64,000 nt of DNA from Thermoplasmata archaeon (GCA_022750115.1 JAKIWI010000002.1:253062-317061), one strand, 5' to 3'. Positions 9,608-18,651 are shown, counted from the stretch's first letter. Numbers and translations are program-made. Notes: a model not told the origin generated them from the sequence alone.

Positions 9608-9691
9608 ACCCGCACGACGGGAACGTAGCGGAAGATCCGGGGGCAGTCGCCCGGACGGTCGACCCCAACTCGGGCAAACTTCTGTGGTAGC

Positions 9692-11113
9692 CTACGAGGC
9701 GGGCGCTCCGGCCACCGGACCGGAGGCGGCCGCGAGCGGGGCGAACCGGGCGAGGAAATGACGCAGGCGCTCGGGCGCCTCCACCATTCGGACGCCCGTG
9801 ATCGAGCTCCGACGCTCCCACACACGTCGAACGACGTCGGCGACGTAGGCCAAGTGGGCCGAGGAGTAGACGCGGCGCGGGATCGCGAGCCGCACGAGCT
9901 CGAGGGGAGCGTGCCCGTCGGAAGCGTCATCGCCGAACATCACGGCGCCGACCTCGACGGTGCGGACGGCGCCTTCCCGGTAGAGCTCGACGACGAGCGC
10001 CTGGCCCGGCAGGTCGACTGCCGGCAGGTTTGGAAGGAACCGCCTCACGTCGAGGTAGATCCCATGCCCGCCGGGAGGGTGGACGAAGGGGATCCCCTCG
10101 GCTTCGAGGAGCGCGGCGAGGTAGCGCACCTGCCCGACCCGATGCGTGAGGTAGTCGAGCTCGCACGCCTCCTGGAGCCCGATCGAGGCGGCCTCGAGGT
10201 CCCGGCGGGCCAGACCACCGTAGGTCGGGAACCCCTCGAACAGGATCAGTTGCTCTTTCAGGCGGGCGGCGAGCGCACCATCCCGTGTCGCGACGAACCC
10301 GCCGATGTTGACGAGGCCGTCCTTCTTCGCGCTCATCGTCGCTCCCTCGGCGAGGTCGAACATCGTCCGACCGATCTCGCGGATCGAGGTGCTGGCGAAC
10401 GCCGGCTCCCGCTCCCGGATGAAGAACGCGTTCTCGGCCCATCGGCACATGTCGAAGTACAGCGGAACGCCCGCGGCCCGGCAGACCTCGCGGACCTCGG
10501 TGAGGTTGGCGAGCGAGACGGGTTGCCCACCGCCGGTGTTGTTGGTGAGCGTGACCATCACGACCGGCACCTCCCCCGGTGTCGCCTCCGTCAGGAGTCG
10601 CCGGAGACGGGGGACGTCGACGTTTCCCTTGAACGGATGCAGGCTCGCGAGGTCGTAGGCCTCGTCGATGGCGAGGTTCACCGCCTTGGCGCCGTTCCGC
10701 TCGATGTGCGCCTTCGTCGTGTCAAAGTGCATGTTGTTCGGGATCGTCGTCCCCGGACGCGCGAGGAGGCTGAACAGGAGGTTCTCGGCCGCGCGTCCCT
10801 GATGGGCCGGGATGACGTGCGGGAAGCCGGTGATCCCGCGCACCGTCTCCTCGAAATGAGTGAAGTTACGGCTCCCCGCGTAGGACTCATCGCCCACCAT
10901 GAGCCCGGCCCACTGGCGGTCGCTCATCGCGGAGGTGCCCGAGTCGGTGAGCAGGTCGATGTAGACCTCGTCCGAGCGGAGCTGGAACAGGTTGTAGCCG
11001 GAACGTCGGAGGGCGGCTTCCCGTTCCTCGATCGACGGCAGCCGGATCGACTCGACGACCTTGACCTTGTACGGTTCGACCGGCGGCCGCGACTCGCGTG
11101 GAGTCGGCGCCAA
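9692..11113 (-). CDS. tnaA: Tryptophanase / tyrosine phenol-lyase family beta-eliminating lyase
   Basis: 473-residue PLP enzyme matching the full length of the family. SAKKDGLVNIGGF contains the Schiff-base lysine (second Lys of KKD, about residue 264). LTNNTGGGQPVS, YFDMCRWAENAFFI, EGFPTYGGLARRDLEA and IPRRVYSSAHL are all family landmarks. It should split tryptophan to indole, or tyrosine to phenol, with pyruvate and ammonia. In the substrate-side segment it reads VRTVEVG, where tyrosine phenol-lyases carry an Arg (MERG) and tryptophanases a hydrophobic residue (VEIG), so tryptophanase is favoured. The start is TTG, supported by a TATA box 24-30 nt upstream (11137-11143) that sits just past the stop of the upstream gene. 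No permease is adjacent. Confidence 0.9.
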   Translation of the reverse strand: MAPTPRESRPPVEPYKVKVVESIRLPSIEEREAALRRSGYNLFQLRSDEVYIDLLTDSGTSAMSDRQWAGLMVGDESYAGSRNFTHFEETVRGITGFPHVIPAHQGRAAENLLFSLLARPGTTIPNNMHFDTTKAHIERNGAKAVNLAIDEAYDLASLHPFKGNVDVPRLRRLLTEATPGEVPVVMVTLTNNTGGGQPVSLANLTEVREVCRAAGVPLYFDMCRWAENAFFIREREPAFASTSIREIGRTMFDLAEGATMSAKKDGLVNIGGFVATRDGALAARLKEQLILFEGFPTYGGLARRDLEAASIGLQEACELDYLTHRVGQVRYLAALLEAEGIPFVHPPGGHGIYLDVRRFLPNLPAVDLPGQALVVELYREGAVRTVEVGAVMFGDDASDGHAPLELVRLAIPRRVYSSAHLAYVADVVRRVWERRSSITGVRMVEAPERLRHFLARFAPLAAASGPVAGAPAS

Positions 11114-11136
11114 CGGGTCGAGGACCGAGACCCGCG

Positions 11137-11143
11137 TTATAAA
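11137..11143 (-). promoter_or_regulatory. TATA box of the tryptophanase gene
   Basis: TTTATAA on the minus strand, centred about 27 nt before the TTG start at 11113. The spacing matches archaeal leaderless promoters and supports the unusual start codon. Confidence 0.6.
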
Positions 11144-11145
11144 CC

Positions 11146-11544
11146 TCAGTCCGCGCCCTCACGGCGCTTCGGCTTGCGGCGGGCTTTGGACTTCGACGCG
11201 GAGCTCGTGCGGCGCAAGGTCGGGCGGATGCGGGCCCGCCGTCCAACGGGCCGCGCCTTGAGCCGCACGACCGCCGGCTCCGCCATCGGGTTCGTGAGGA
11301 CGAGCGTGTAGTCCCCGGGGCTCTCGGGGTCGAACAGGATCTTCGCGCGGCCGGCCAGCCGGACCCGCTGGACGATCGTGCCGGCGCGGTGGCCGAGCAT
11401 TACGATGAAGCTGCGGCCGGGTCGCTCGTTCTCGAGCGCCATCTCGAACTCGCAGGCGCTCGAGTCGAGATGCACGTCGAGCCGGATCCCCCCGCCCGGC
11501 TCGAGCACGAGGAACTTCGGAAGGTCGCGGAGACCGATCGCCAA
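11146..11544 (-). CDS. Hypothetical 132-residue protein with basic C-terminal tail
   Basis: Unrecognised soluble protein. Residues 1-95 alternate hydrophobic and polar residues as a small beta-sandwich would (FLVLEPGGGIRLDVHLDS, KILFDPESPGDYTLVLTN). The last 35 residues are strongly basic (RRARIRPTLRRTS, KARRKPKRREGAD), suggesting contact with nucleic acid or with the membrane surface. There is no signal peptide or membrane helix. It lies upstream of the tryptophanase gene on the same strand but is separated from it by that gene's own TATA box, and is divergent from the OsmC gene. The start is ATG at 11544. Confidence 0.65.
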   Translation of the reverse strand: MAIGLRDLPKFLVLEPGGGIRLDVHLDSSACEFEMALENERPGRSFIVMLGHRAGTIVQRVRLAGRAKILFDPESPGDYTLVLTNPMAEPAVVRLKARPVGRRARIRPTLRRTSSASKSKARRKPKRREGAD

Positions 11545-11618
11545 ACTTGCTCCAACGTAATCACTTCGTCAAAGCAGAAAACCCTTGACCGTCGGTTCCG
11601 CACCGTTCCCAGCGCGGA

Positions 11619-11625
11619 CGTTATC
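11619..11625 (+). promoter_or_regulatory. TATA-like box of the OsmC gene
   Basis: CGTTATC is centred about 28 nt before the ATG at 11650, consistent with a leaderless transcript. Confidence 0.45.
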
Positions 11626-11649
11626 AGGCACGACAGTTCGTCGCGGCCG

Positions 11650-12090
11650 ATGGCGGCAGTTCGTACGGCGGAGGCGGTCTGGGAACACGACCTGGCAAAG
11701 GGAAGCGGGCGCGTGAAGGGCCTGAGCGGAGCGCTTCCGGAGATGCCCGTCAGCTGGGCCGCGCGGACCGAGATGGCGTCCGGCGGCAAGACGAGCCCCG
11801 AGGAGCTCCTCGCGGCGGCGCACGCCAGCTGCTTTTCGATGGCCCTCGCGGCCGGCCTCGGCCGCGGCGGAACCCCGCCGGAGCGCCTCTCCGTCTCGGC
11901 GAGCGTGACGTTCGACAAGGTCGGGGACGCCTGGAAGGTCACGACGAGCAAGCTCGTCGTGCACGGCAAGGTCCCGGGCTCGACGCAGGAGATGTTCGCC
12001 GCCGCCGCGAAAGCGGCGAGCGAAGGTTGCCCGATCTCGGGCGCCCTCCACGGCAACGTCGCGATCAGCGTCGAGGCGAAGCTCGACTAG
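11650..12090 (+). CDS. osmC: OsmC/Ohr family peroxide-detoxifying protein
   Basis: 146 residues, the normal size for OsmC. Both redox cysteines are present: Cys61 in HASCFSMALA and Cys127 in SEGCPISGAL. SGGKTSPEELLAAAHASC is the usual N-terminal helix motif. OsmC-type proteins reduce organic hydroperoxides through these paired cysteines in a domain-swapped dimer. The ATG at 11650 is chosen because it gives the canonical N-terminus and has a TATA-like box at -28; the frame is open further upstream (to 11389) but codes for unrelated sequence. It is convergent with the HtrA-like protease, with a hairpin between them. Confidence 0.93.
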   Translation: MAAVRTAEAVWEHDLAKGSGRVKGLSGALPEMPVSWAARTEMASGGKTSPEELLAAAHASCFSMALAAGLGRGGTPPERLSVSASVTFDKVGDAWKVTTSKLVVHGKVPGSTQEMFAAAAKAASEGCPISGALHGNVAISVEAKLD

Positions 12091-12101
12091 GACCGACGCC
12101 G

Positions 12102-12120
12102 CCCGGTCCGATCGACCGGG
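12102..12120. terminator. Hairpin between convergent osmC and HtrA-like genes
   Basis: Perfect 7-bp stem (CCCGGTC/GACCGGG) with a 5-nt loop fills most of the 30-bp gap between two convergent stop codons. It is a candidate bidirectional transcription stop. No T-run follows. Confidence 0.4.
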
Positions 12121-13086
12121 TCAGCTCTGCGGCGCGGAAGCGGCCGCGGAGCCCGCGGGAGCCGGTCCTTCGGTGACGCGGACGACGGTCCGGACCTCGC
12201 TGCTCCCGCGCACCAGCACGACGTCGACGGCCCCGCCGATCGGCACCTGACTGAGCGCGACCAAGAGGTCCCGGAGCTGGGCGATCGCTTTCGGCCCGAT
12301 GCGGACGACGATGTCCCCGGCCCGCACGCCGGCGAGTCCCGCCGGTCCGCCGTCGACCACTTCGACGACCATCACGCCCGTGGGCTTCGCACCCGGTCCA
12401 TCGCCATCGAGCCGCGTGACGGCCTGGATGCCGAGCCACGGCCGGACGACGCGTCCGCGCTCGAGAAGCTGGTCGACGACCCACCGCGTCGTGTTCGAGG
12501 GGATCGCAAATCCGACGCCTTGCGCGAACGGGACGATCGCCGTGTTCACGCCGATCACCCTTCCGTTGAGGTCGGCGAGGGGGCCCCCGCTGTTGCCGGG
12601 GTTGATCGCGGCGTCCGTCTGGACGAGTCCCTCCAGCACGTGGGTCGCCCACGGGAGTGGGCGACCGACGGCGCTGACCACGCCCAGCGAAACGGACGGG
12701 GAACCCGGGAGTCCCAGCGAGTTGCCGATCGCAAGGGCGAATTGGCCGACGCGGAGCCGGTCGGAATCGGCGAACGTCACGGCGGGCGGTCCCTTTCGGA
12801 CGACCCGGAGCAGCGCGAGGTCGGTCAGCGGGTCGACGCCGACCAGTTCCCCCGAGACGACCGCCCCGTCCGCGAACGTGACGGTGATCTGACCGGGTTC
12901 CTTGACCACGTGGTAGTTCGTGACGACGTGGCCCCGGTCGTCCACCACGAACCCGGTCCCGGAGGCGACCTCTTCGCCCATCCGCCGGTGGCGGCGGCGT
13001 TCCGTCGAGCGGAGCACGCGAACCACGCTCGGCGTGAGCGCCGCCACGGCGGCGACGAGCTCCTCCTGCTGGGCCGCGAGCGCCAA
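12121..13086 (-). CDS. HtrA/DegP-like trypsin-fold serine protease with PDZ domain
   Basis: 321 residues. The catalytic triad is visible: His59 in VVTNYHVV, Asp89 in PLTDLALL and Ser166 in NPGNSGGPL. A single PDZ domain follows (about 215-305, with GPAGLAGVRAGDIVVRIG), then an Ala-rich tail. HtrA proteases degrade or chaperone misfolded proteins and usually act outside the membrane, but this chain has neither a signal peptide nor an N-terminal helix, which points to a cytoplasmic enzyme. The proposed start is TTG (13086); the frame has no nearby ATG and the protease domain begins within 20 residues. It is convergent with osmC and lies downstream of a small unknown gene on the same strand. Confidence 0.9.
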   Translation of the reverse strand: MALAAQQEELVAAVAALTPSVVRVLRSTERRRHRRMGEEVASGTGFVVDDRGHVVTNYHVVKEPGQITVTFADGAVVSGELVGVDPLTDLALLRVVRKGPPAVTFADSDRLRVGQFALAIGNSLGLPGSPSVSLGVVSAVGRPLPWATHVLEGLVQTDAAINPGNSGGPLADLNGRVIGVNTAIVPFAQGVGFAIPSNTTRWVVDQLLERGRVVRPWLGIQAVTRLDGDGPGAKPTGVMVVEVVDGGPAGLAGVRAGDIVVRIGPKAIAQLRDLLVALSQVPIGGAVDVVLVRGSSEVRTVVRVTEGPAPAGSAAASAPQS

Positions 13087-13197
13087 GGTTTCGAGATCGG
13101 CTCGCCTACCGGCCGGGCCACGGAAAAGGTACCCCCGGAGACGGCGTCGGTTGCGGCGCCGGCTCCGGGGTCGTCGGGAACGGCAGGTCCATCGTCC

Positions 13198-13446
13198 CTA
13201 CTGGGCGAGCAGGGCGTCGAGCTTCGCCCGGATCTCCGCCTCGTTCTTGCTCCCTTGGCGTCCGCCTTCCCAGCGGGCGTCGACGAGCTTGACGAGAAGG
13301 TCGGCGAGCTCGTCCATCCACGGCCCTTCCTTCGCGTCGAATCGCTTCTTGATCTTGTCACGGAGGAGCTCGTTGTACGCCTTGTACGCGCTCCACACCC
13401 ACGGTCCGTAGCTCGGCCCTTCGTCGGATCCTTCGTCGTGCGTCAT
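13198..13446 (-). CDS. Small acidic/helical hypothetical protein
   Basis: 82 residues from an ATG at 13446. The sequence is charged and predicted helical (AYNELLRDKIKKRFDAKE, MDELADLLVKLVDARW), with Trp and Tyr near the N-terminus (SYGPWVWSAYKAY). No membrane helix or cysteine. It lies about 110 bp upstream of the HtrA-like gene on the same strand, so cotranscription is possible. Amino-acid composition is unlike the Arg/Gly/Pro-rich shadow frames, which supports it being real. Family unknown. Confidence 0.6.
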   Translation of the reverse strand: MTHDEGSDEGPSYGPWVWSAYKAYNELLRDKIKKRFDAKEGPWMDELADLLVKLVDARWEGGRQGSKNEAEIRAKLDALLAQ

Positions 13447-13715
13447 GTTGTTTTCCTGCGCCGGACTTGCCAGCGAAGATCCTCACCGCTCGGAGGGGAT
13501 ATTGAGCGGACAACGCCGGCTCCAGTCACACCCTGCTCGGCCGAGACCGGGAGTCGCCGCCCGGACGAGCACGCTCCGCGGAGGGGCTCTCCACCCCCCG
13601 CACGGTCGCGAGAACGGGAGTCGTCGTCGAGGCCGGCAACCAGCGGGGAGGCTTCCCCACGGCTGAGACGAGAGAGGGGAGTTAATGAGGGGACCCGGCT
13701 CCGCTATCCGCACCC
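13447..13715. other. Intergenic region, 269 bp
   Basis: Divergent region between the 82-residue gene (minus) and the Kelch gene (plus). A TATA-like GTTAATGA at 13680-13687, about 31 nt before the Kelch ATG, is the only signal seen. Confidence 0.4.
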
Positions 13716-16244
13716 ATGCGGACGAGGTGGGGTCTCGGTCTCCTCGCAATCCTCGCCGTTGCGGCGCTTTTGATCGTGCCGGCCGCGAGCGCGTCCTACC
13801 GCATCTCGGCGGCCAGCCCGTCGCTCCCGTCCGCTCCGACCTCGGTCGCGACGGGAGCGCAACTCCTCGCGGGCGCCCAGGCGTCCCTCCAAGCCCGAGC
13901 CCTGAACGCGAGCGCTCCGTCGGGATGGACGAACGTTACACCGGCGGGCGGTCCGGGTGCACGGACTCATGCGGATCTCGTCTACGATGCGGCGATGGGG
14001 GCTGTGCTGCTGTTCGGTGGCCGGTCGTCGGTATTCCTCAACGACACGTGGACCTACTCGGCCGGCCACTGGACTCCGTTGCACGGTCCTCGCGCTCCGG
14101 GCCCGCGCCAGGCCGCGGCGATGGCCTACGACGACGCGACGGGGACCGTCCTCCTGTTCGGCGGGTTCAACGGCGGCTACCTGGCGGACACCTGGTCGTT
14201 CGCGCAGGGCAACTGGACGCGCTTGCATCCGGCGACGAGCCCGGCGGCGCGCGCCGACGCGGGGATCGCCTTCGACCCGAAGACCGGGTCGGTGATCCTG
14301 TTCGGCGGCGCCTCTCCTTCGCTGCGGAACGATACGTGGCAGTTCTTCGGCGGCACATGGTCCTCGATCGCCAGCGCCCATGCCCCCTCGCCGCGGTCCG
14401 ACCTGACGCTCGTCGAGGATCCCGAGGCGGGCGGCGTCGTCCTGTTCGGCGGCGAGGCAACGCGCTCCCAGAACGACACGTGGCTGTTGCAGGCGGGCTC
14501 CTGGGCGAACCTCTCGGGCGCCGTCGCGCCGTCGCCGCGCTCCGGCTCGGTGGCGAGCTACGACTCCGTCGACGGGTACGTCGTGCTGTTCGGCGGTGCG
14601 ACCGGACCTTCGGCGAACCAGACCTGGCAGTTCCGCGCCCACGTTTGGACCGAGTTGTTCCCCCCGCAAGCTCCTCCGACCCGATCCTTCGCCGGCGCCG
14701 CATTCGACCCCGTCGCGGGCGCGGCGTTGCTGTTCGGCGGCGGCACGGGGGCGAACACGTTCTCGGACCTCTGGGCCTACCGCGCCGCGCCGGCGACCTT
14801 CTCCTGGCTCAACGTGACGACGGCGAACGCGCCCGCCGCGCGCACCCAGGCCGCGTTTGCCTACGACCCCGCCGACGGCTACGTGCTCCTCTTCGGCGGC
14901 GAGAACCACCAGGCGAACAACGCGTCCGTCCCGTTCTTCCACGACACCTGGAGCTATCGCGGCGGGGTCTGGGCGAAGCTCCTCGTCGGAACCTCCCCCT
15001 CGGCCCGCCGCGGCGCGATGATGGAGTATGACCCGCACCTCGGCGCGATGGTCCTGTTCGGTGGCTCGAACACCACGAGCTACCTGAACGACACGTGGAA
15101 GTTCCGCGGGGGGACGTGGACGCACCTCGTCACCTCCATCGCCCCCCCTCCGCGCCGGAGCGGTTCCTTCGCCTGGGATCCCTCGACCGCCTCGATGGTG
15201 CTGTACGGGGGCCACAACGGCACGGGCGGCGGCCGCAATGGATGGTACGGCATCTACAACGACACCTGGGAGTACCGCTCGACCGGTTGGACTCGGGTGA
15301 GCGGCTCCCCGTCCCCCGAGCCGCGCGCCGAAGCGCTGCTCGCCTACGACCCGACCGAGGCGCAGTTGGTACTGTTCGGAGGATACGAGCAGAACCACTC
15401 GCACCCGTGGGAGGAGGAGCTGAACAGCACGTGGACGTTCCATGACGGCCGCTGGACGAACCTGACCGCCCTCCTCGGGGGCCGGGCTCCTCTGCACCGG
15501 GACGGAGCTGGGTTCGTGTACGACCCGGCGGCGGGCGCCCTCTATCTGTTCGGGGGCGACGACAACACGCCGAACCCGATCAACACGACGTGGACGTTCG
15601 CGTTCGACCGATGGACCGAGGTCTGCAACTGCCACGCGACGCTCTGGACGGCGGACCATGCGACCTACGACGCGGCCGACGGCTACATCGTGACGCCGGC
15701 GGGCCACGCGGCGCTCCTCTCCACCGTGATCTTCGCTCCCCTGGCGTTCGTGAGCGCATCGGCGACGCCGAACCCGGTCGACGCCAACCACACCACGTTC
15801 CTGACGGCGTGGTCGGGAGGGGGTTCGGGTCCGCTGTCGATCGCCTGGGATCTCGGCGGCGGCCGTCTCGCTTCGGGGACCGGCGTGTCCGCGGTGTTCT
15901 CCCTGCCGGGCTCCGTCCGAGTGACGGTCTGGGCGAACGGCTCGGGCGTCGGCGTCGTCGCCGCGAATCTCACCATCACGGTCGATCCAGCTCTCGGCGC
16001 GGCGCTCCGGGTCACTCCGAAACACGTCTCCCTCGGTTCGCCCATCACAGCGAATGCCTCGTACTCGGGTGGGACCGGCCCGTATTCTTGGTCGTTCTCG
16101 GGGCTTCCGGCGGGATGCCCGCCGCCCTCGACCCTCGTCTTTTCGTGCACCCCGAGCGCGACCGGGAATTTCACGATCGATTTCCGGGTCGTCGATGCGA
16201 CCGGCGCCAATGCGAGCGCGTCCGCGACCGTAACGGTCAGCTAG
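13716..16244 (+). CDS. Secreted Kelch-type beta-propeller protein with C-terminal Ig-like domains
   Basis: 842 residues with a signal peptide (GLGLLAILAVAALLIVPAASA). Residues about 60-650 hold roughly a dozen Kelch-like repeats of the form LLFGG...NDTW.....W, enough for one large or two propellers. A Cys pair (CNCH) ends the repeat region. Residues about 665-840 form two Ig/PKD-like domains, the last carrying the GLPAGC...SCTP motif found repeatedly in this window. There is no C-terminal membrane helix, unlike the paralog at 18875-21718 to which it is colinear. Kelch propellers usually bind glycans or proteins, so with the neighbouring glycosidase genes a role in surface carbohydrate recognition is plausible but inferred. 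Confidence 0.9.
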   Translation: MRTRWGLGLLAILAVAALLIVPAASASYRISAASPSLPSAPTSVATGAQLLAGAQASLQARALNASAPSGWTNVTPAGGPGARTHADLVYDAAMGAVLLFGGRSSVFLNDTWTYSAGHWTPLHGPRAPGPRQAAAMAYDDATGTVLLFGGFNGGYLADTWSFAQGNWTRLHPATSPAARADAGIAFDPKTGSVILFGGASPSLRNDTWQFFGGTWSSIASAHAPSPRSDLTLVEDPEAGGVVLFGGEATRSQNDTWLLQAGSWANLSGAVAPSPRSGSVASYDSVDGYVVLFGGATGPSANQTWQFRAHVWTELFPPQAPPTRSFAGAAFDPVAGAALLFGGGTGANTFSDLWAYRAAPATFSWLNVTTANAPAARTQAAFAYDPADGYVLLFGGENHQANNASVPFFHDTWSYRGGVWAKLLVGTSPSARRGAMMEYDPHLGAMVLFGGSNTTSYLNDTWKFRGGTWTHLVTSIAPPPRRSGSFAWDPSTASMVLYGGHNGTGGGRNGWYGIYNDTWEYRSTGWTRVSGSPSPEPRAEALLAYDPTEAQLVLFGGYEQNHSHPWEEELNSTWTFHDGRWTNLTALLGGRAPLHRDGAGFVYDPAAGALYLFGGDDNTPNPINTTWTFAFDRWTEVCNCHATLWTADHATYDAADGYIVTPAGHAALLSTVIFAPLAFVSASATPNPVDANHTTFLTAWSGGGSGPLSIAWDLGGGRLASGTGVSAVFSLPGSVRVTVWANGSGVGVVAANLTITVDPALGAALRVTPKHVSLGSPITANASYSGGTGPYSWSFSGLPAGCPPPSTLVFSCTPSATGNFTIDFRVVDATGANASASATVTVS

Positions 16245-16260
16245 TTCCCGGAGAGCGACG

Positions 16261-18651
16261 TCACCGACGGGCCGCGCGCGCCCGGGCGCGGACCTTCGCC
16301 GAGCGACGGGCGGTCGAGAGGCTCGACGGTCGGTGGACCGGCGGGGGATCCGGCGTGCCGCGCCACACGGCCACGCTTCCCACCGCACCGAGTAGGCCGA
16401 GCCCGCTGCCCGCGATCAGGTCCGGCAGCGACACGCGATGTTGGGTCGAGCCAAGCCCGGACGCCGGACTGAGCGAGTCCGACGTGCCCACGACCTTGGT
16501 TCCGCCCTTCGGGGCGAATCCGCCGGGATGGGAGGTGCCGGGAGTCCCGCCGATCGGCGGGGTGGAGTTCGCCGTCGTGTTGTTTCCGTCGCCGGACCCC
16601 GTATCGTTCCCCGAGTCGTTCGTGCCGGTCTGATTCGTCCCGTTCGTCGCGGAGGCGTTCTCCGTGACGAGGGCGACCCCGTATCCGCCGAGGTGGACGA
16701 CGTTGCTCGGACCGGGGACGGTCGCCAACGACGAGCGGTCCAGTTCCACGACGTGGGTGACCGGGTCCGCCGTCTCGACATAGGAGCGGTTGTCCAGGAT
16801 CTCGACGGAGCGGACCGTCATGTTGCGCCCCGCCACGCTCACCGGGATCGTCACCGGCAACGCCGCGCGGTTGACCAGAAGGACATGGACCGTCGAGGCG
16901 TTCCCGGTCGCAAGGGAGCCGACGACGCCGGTGGCGTCCGTGTCGACCGCGAGCGGCGTGGCACCGGCCGGCGTTGCGCTCGCCCAAAGCGAGAGAGCCC
17001 AGTACGGCGCGTAGCGGGTGTCGTTGTCGCTCGTCCCCTCGCTCGTCAGCCCGAACCCCCAGCCGCCGATCGGCTGGGTCACGGTGGCGTTCTGCTGGAG
17101 CGCGGACGTGAGCGTGAAGTAGACGAAATCGGAGACGTTCTGCGCCGAGGCGTTGAGAAGCGTCGAGACCAGCCAGGCCGCGCCGAGGAGCGTCTGCTGG
17201 CGGGGGTCCGACCCGGTCGCGGCGTTGCCCGGGCTCCCGCCGACCCCGTTCAGGTTCGACTCCGTCACCAGGACGGGAACGTGGTTCCCTGTCGCGTTGA
17301 ACCAGTCGGACGCCGCGACCGACGGAGGCAGGAAGTTCAGGTCGGAGATGCTCGCCGTCGCGTGGAACAGGCTTGCGTCGGCCGTACCGGTTCCCGGCTC
17401 GGTGCCCGGGGCGCAGTAGCTGTTGTTGACGACGCAGATGCCGGCCGCGGGATAGTAATGGAACGAGAGGTAGCCGACCCCCTGGGTCTGGGCCGCGAAC
17501 TCCGCGGCGTAGGTCCGGTTCGTCATCACGTCGGAGCCGACGAGGGCGGTCGGGTCGTAGGCGTGGATCGTGTGGGCGGCGAGGTTGAACAGGGCGATGT
17601 AACGCCCGACGATCGTCGCGTTCACGAGGGGCATCTCGTTGCCGAAGTTCCAGTACCGGACCGGTTCGTGGCTCGATGTCGTGTGGTTCAGGACCGCGTC
17701 GAGGTAGGAGACGAGGGCCGCGTTCGTCGGGAAGTAGCCGGTCGAGCCGGCGAACGGTACCATGAGGCTTTGGTCGAGCGGCATCCCGCCCGGCAGGATG
17801 TTGCCATCGCCCCACGAGCCGGCAGGGAGCGACACGAGGAGGTGCGCGCCGAGGCTGCCCGCGAGCCCGGCGGCGGCGTCGAACCCGGTGAAGTTGAACC
17901 TCGGAACGCCCGTCGCGGAGTTCCAGCTCGCCTGGGTCCCGATCGACGCGATGCCGACTCGAACGACGTCGAGACCCAGGGGGGCGGCGAGGGAGCGGTA
18001 GTCCGGATCCGTTACGACCGCGAGCCCACCGGCGAGCCCCGGCCCCTGGAGAAAGACGCCGGCTTCCGTCGGCCGGGCCGGTGCGGGAGCATTGGCGTGG
18101 ACCGTGACGGGGAGAATCGGCTCGCTGGTCCCGACGACCTGGTAGAGGTCGGGCATGACGGTCGTTTGCCGGGTGAGCGTGCCGTACTGGAGGTTCTCGG
18201 TCCAGTTCGCGGTGTCGTTCCCGCCGTTCCGCCAGACCGACCACTGCCAGAGCGAGAGGGTCGGGAGGTTGTCCGAACCGCCCGGGATCTGGTCGGGGAA
18301 CGCCCAGTTCGGAACCGGGTTCGTCACGAGCCGCACGTTCACGCCGGGGAACACGCTATTGGCGTCCAGGACGATCCAGTAGCTCCGGCCGTGCGCCGAT
18401 GCCTCACCCGAGCTCGTGGAGTCCGAGATGTTCGCGAACTGCCCTGCGCCGAGCGAAAAACTCCCCGACGTCCCGTCCGTCAGAAGGAGGTCGTCGATCA
18501 CGCCCCCACGCGCCGCCGTCGTGACGGACGCCGGGTGAGCCGGAGCGCTCGACGGCGCCCCTGGGTGCTCGGAGAACGCCACCCCGCTCGCCAGCACCAC
18601 GAGGAGAACCCCAACGGCGATGAGCCATCGGGGGAACAACATCGGTGTCAC
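16261..18651 (-). CDS. Secreted, anchored glycoside hydrolase-like protein (clan GH-A type)
   Basis: 796 residues. Signal peptide at 1-25, then a TIM-barrel-like catalytic region. YWNFGNE (Glu339) fits the clan GH-A acid/base motif (Asn-Glu after a beta strand) and VLVTESNLN (Glu464) the nucleophile. YLSFHYYP between them is also typical. Residues about 530-640 resemble the beta-sandwich that follows the barrel in GH39/GH79-type enzymes. The C-terminus has an Asn/Thr/Gly-rich spacer, a hydrophobic helix (LIAGSGLGLLGAVGSVAVW) and a basic tail, so the enzyme is probably cell-anchored. It is paralogous to 21800-23998 and lies convergent with one Kelch gene. Exact family and substrate cannot be told from sequence alone. 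Confidence 0.82.
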   Translation of the reverse strand: MTPMLFPRWLIAVGVLLVVLASGVAFSEHPGAPSSAPAHPASVTTAARGGVIDDLLLTDGTSGSFSLGAGQFANISDSTSSGEASAHGRSYWIVLDANSVFPGVNVRLVTNPVPNWAFPDQIPGGSDNLPTLSLWQWSVWRNGGNDTANWTENLQYGTLTRQTTVMPDLYQVVGTSEPILPVTVHANAPAPARPTEAGVFLQGPGLAGGLAVVTDPDYRSLAAPLGLDVVRVGIASIGTQASWNSATGVPRFNFTGFDAAAGLAGSLGAHLLVSLPAGSWGDGNILPGGMPLDQSLMVPFAGSTGYFPTNAALVSYLDAVLNHTTSSHEPVRYWNFGNEMPLVNATIVGRYIALFNLAAHTIHAYDPTALVGSDVMTNRTYAAEFAAQTQGVGYLSFHYYPAAGICVVNNSYCAPGTEPGTGTADASLFHATASISDLNFLPPSVAASDWFNATGNHVPVLVTESNLNGVGGSPGNAATGSDPRQQTLLGAAWLVSTLLNASAQNVSDFVYFTLTSALQQNATVTQPIGGWGFGLTSEGTSDNDTRYAPYWALSLWASATPAGATPLAVDTDATGVVGSLATGNASTVHVLLVNRAALPVTIPVSVAGRNMTVRSVEILDNRSYVETADPVTHVVELDRSSLATVPGPSNVVHLGGYGVALVTENASATNGTNQTGTNDSGNDTGSGDGNNTTANSTPPIGGTPGTSHPGGFAPKGGTKVVGTSDSLSPASGLGSTQHRVSLPDLIAGSGLGLLGAVGSVAVWRGTPDPPPVHRPSSLSTARRSAKVRARARAARR

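Noticed and set aside
13704..16388. 894-codon minus-strand frame opposite the first Kelch gene
   Set aside because: Highly Arg/Gly/Glu-biased; the opposite strand encodes clear Kelch repeats with a signal peptide.
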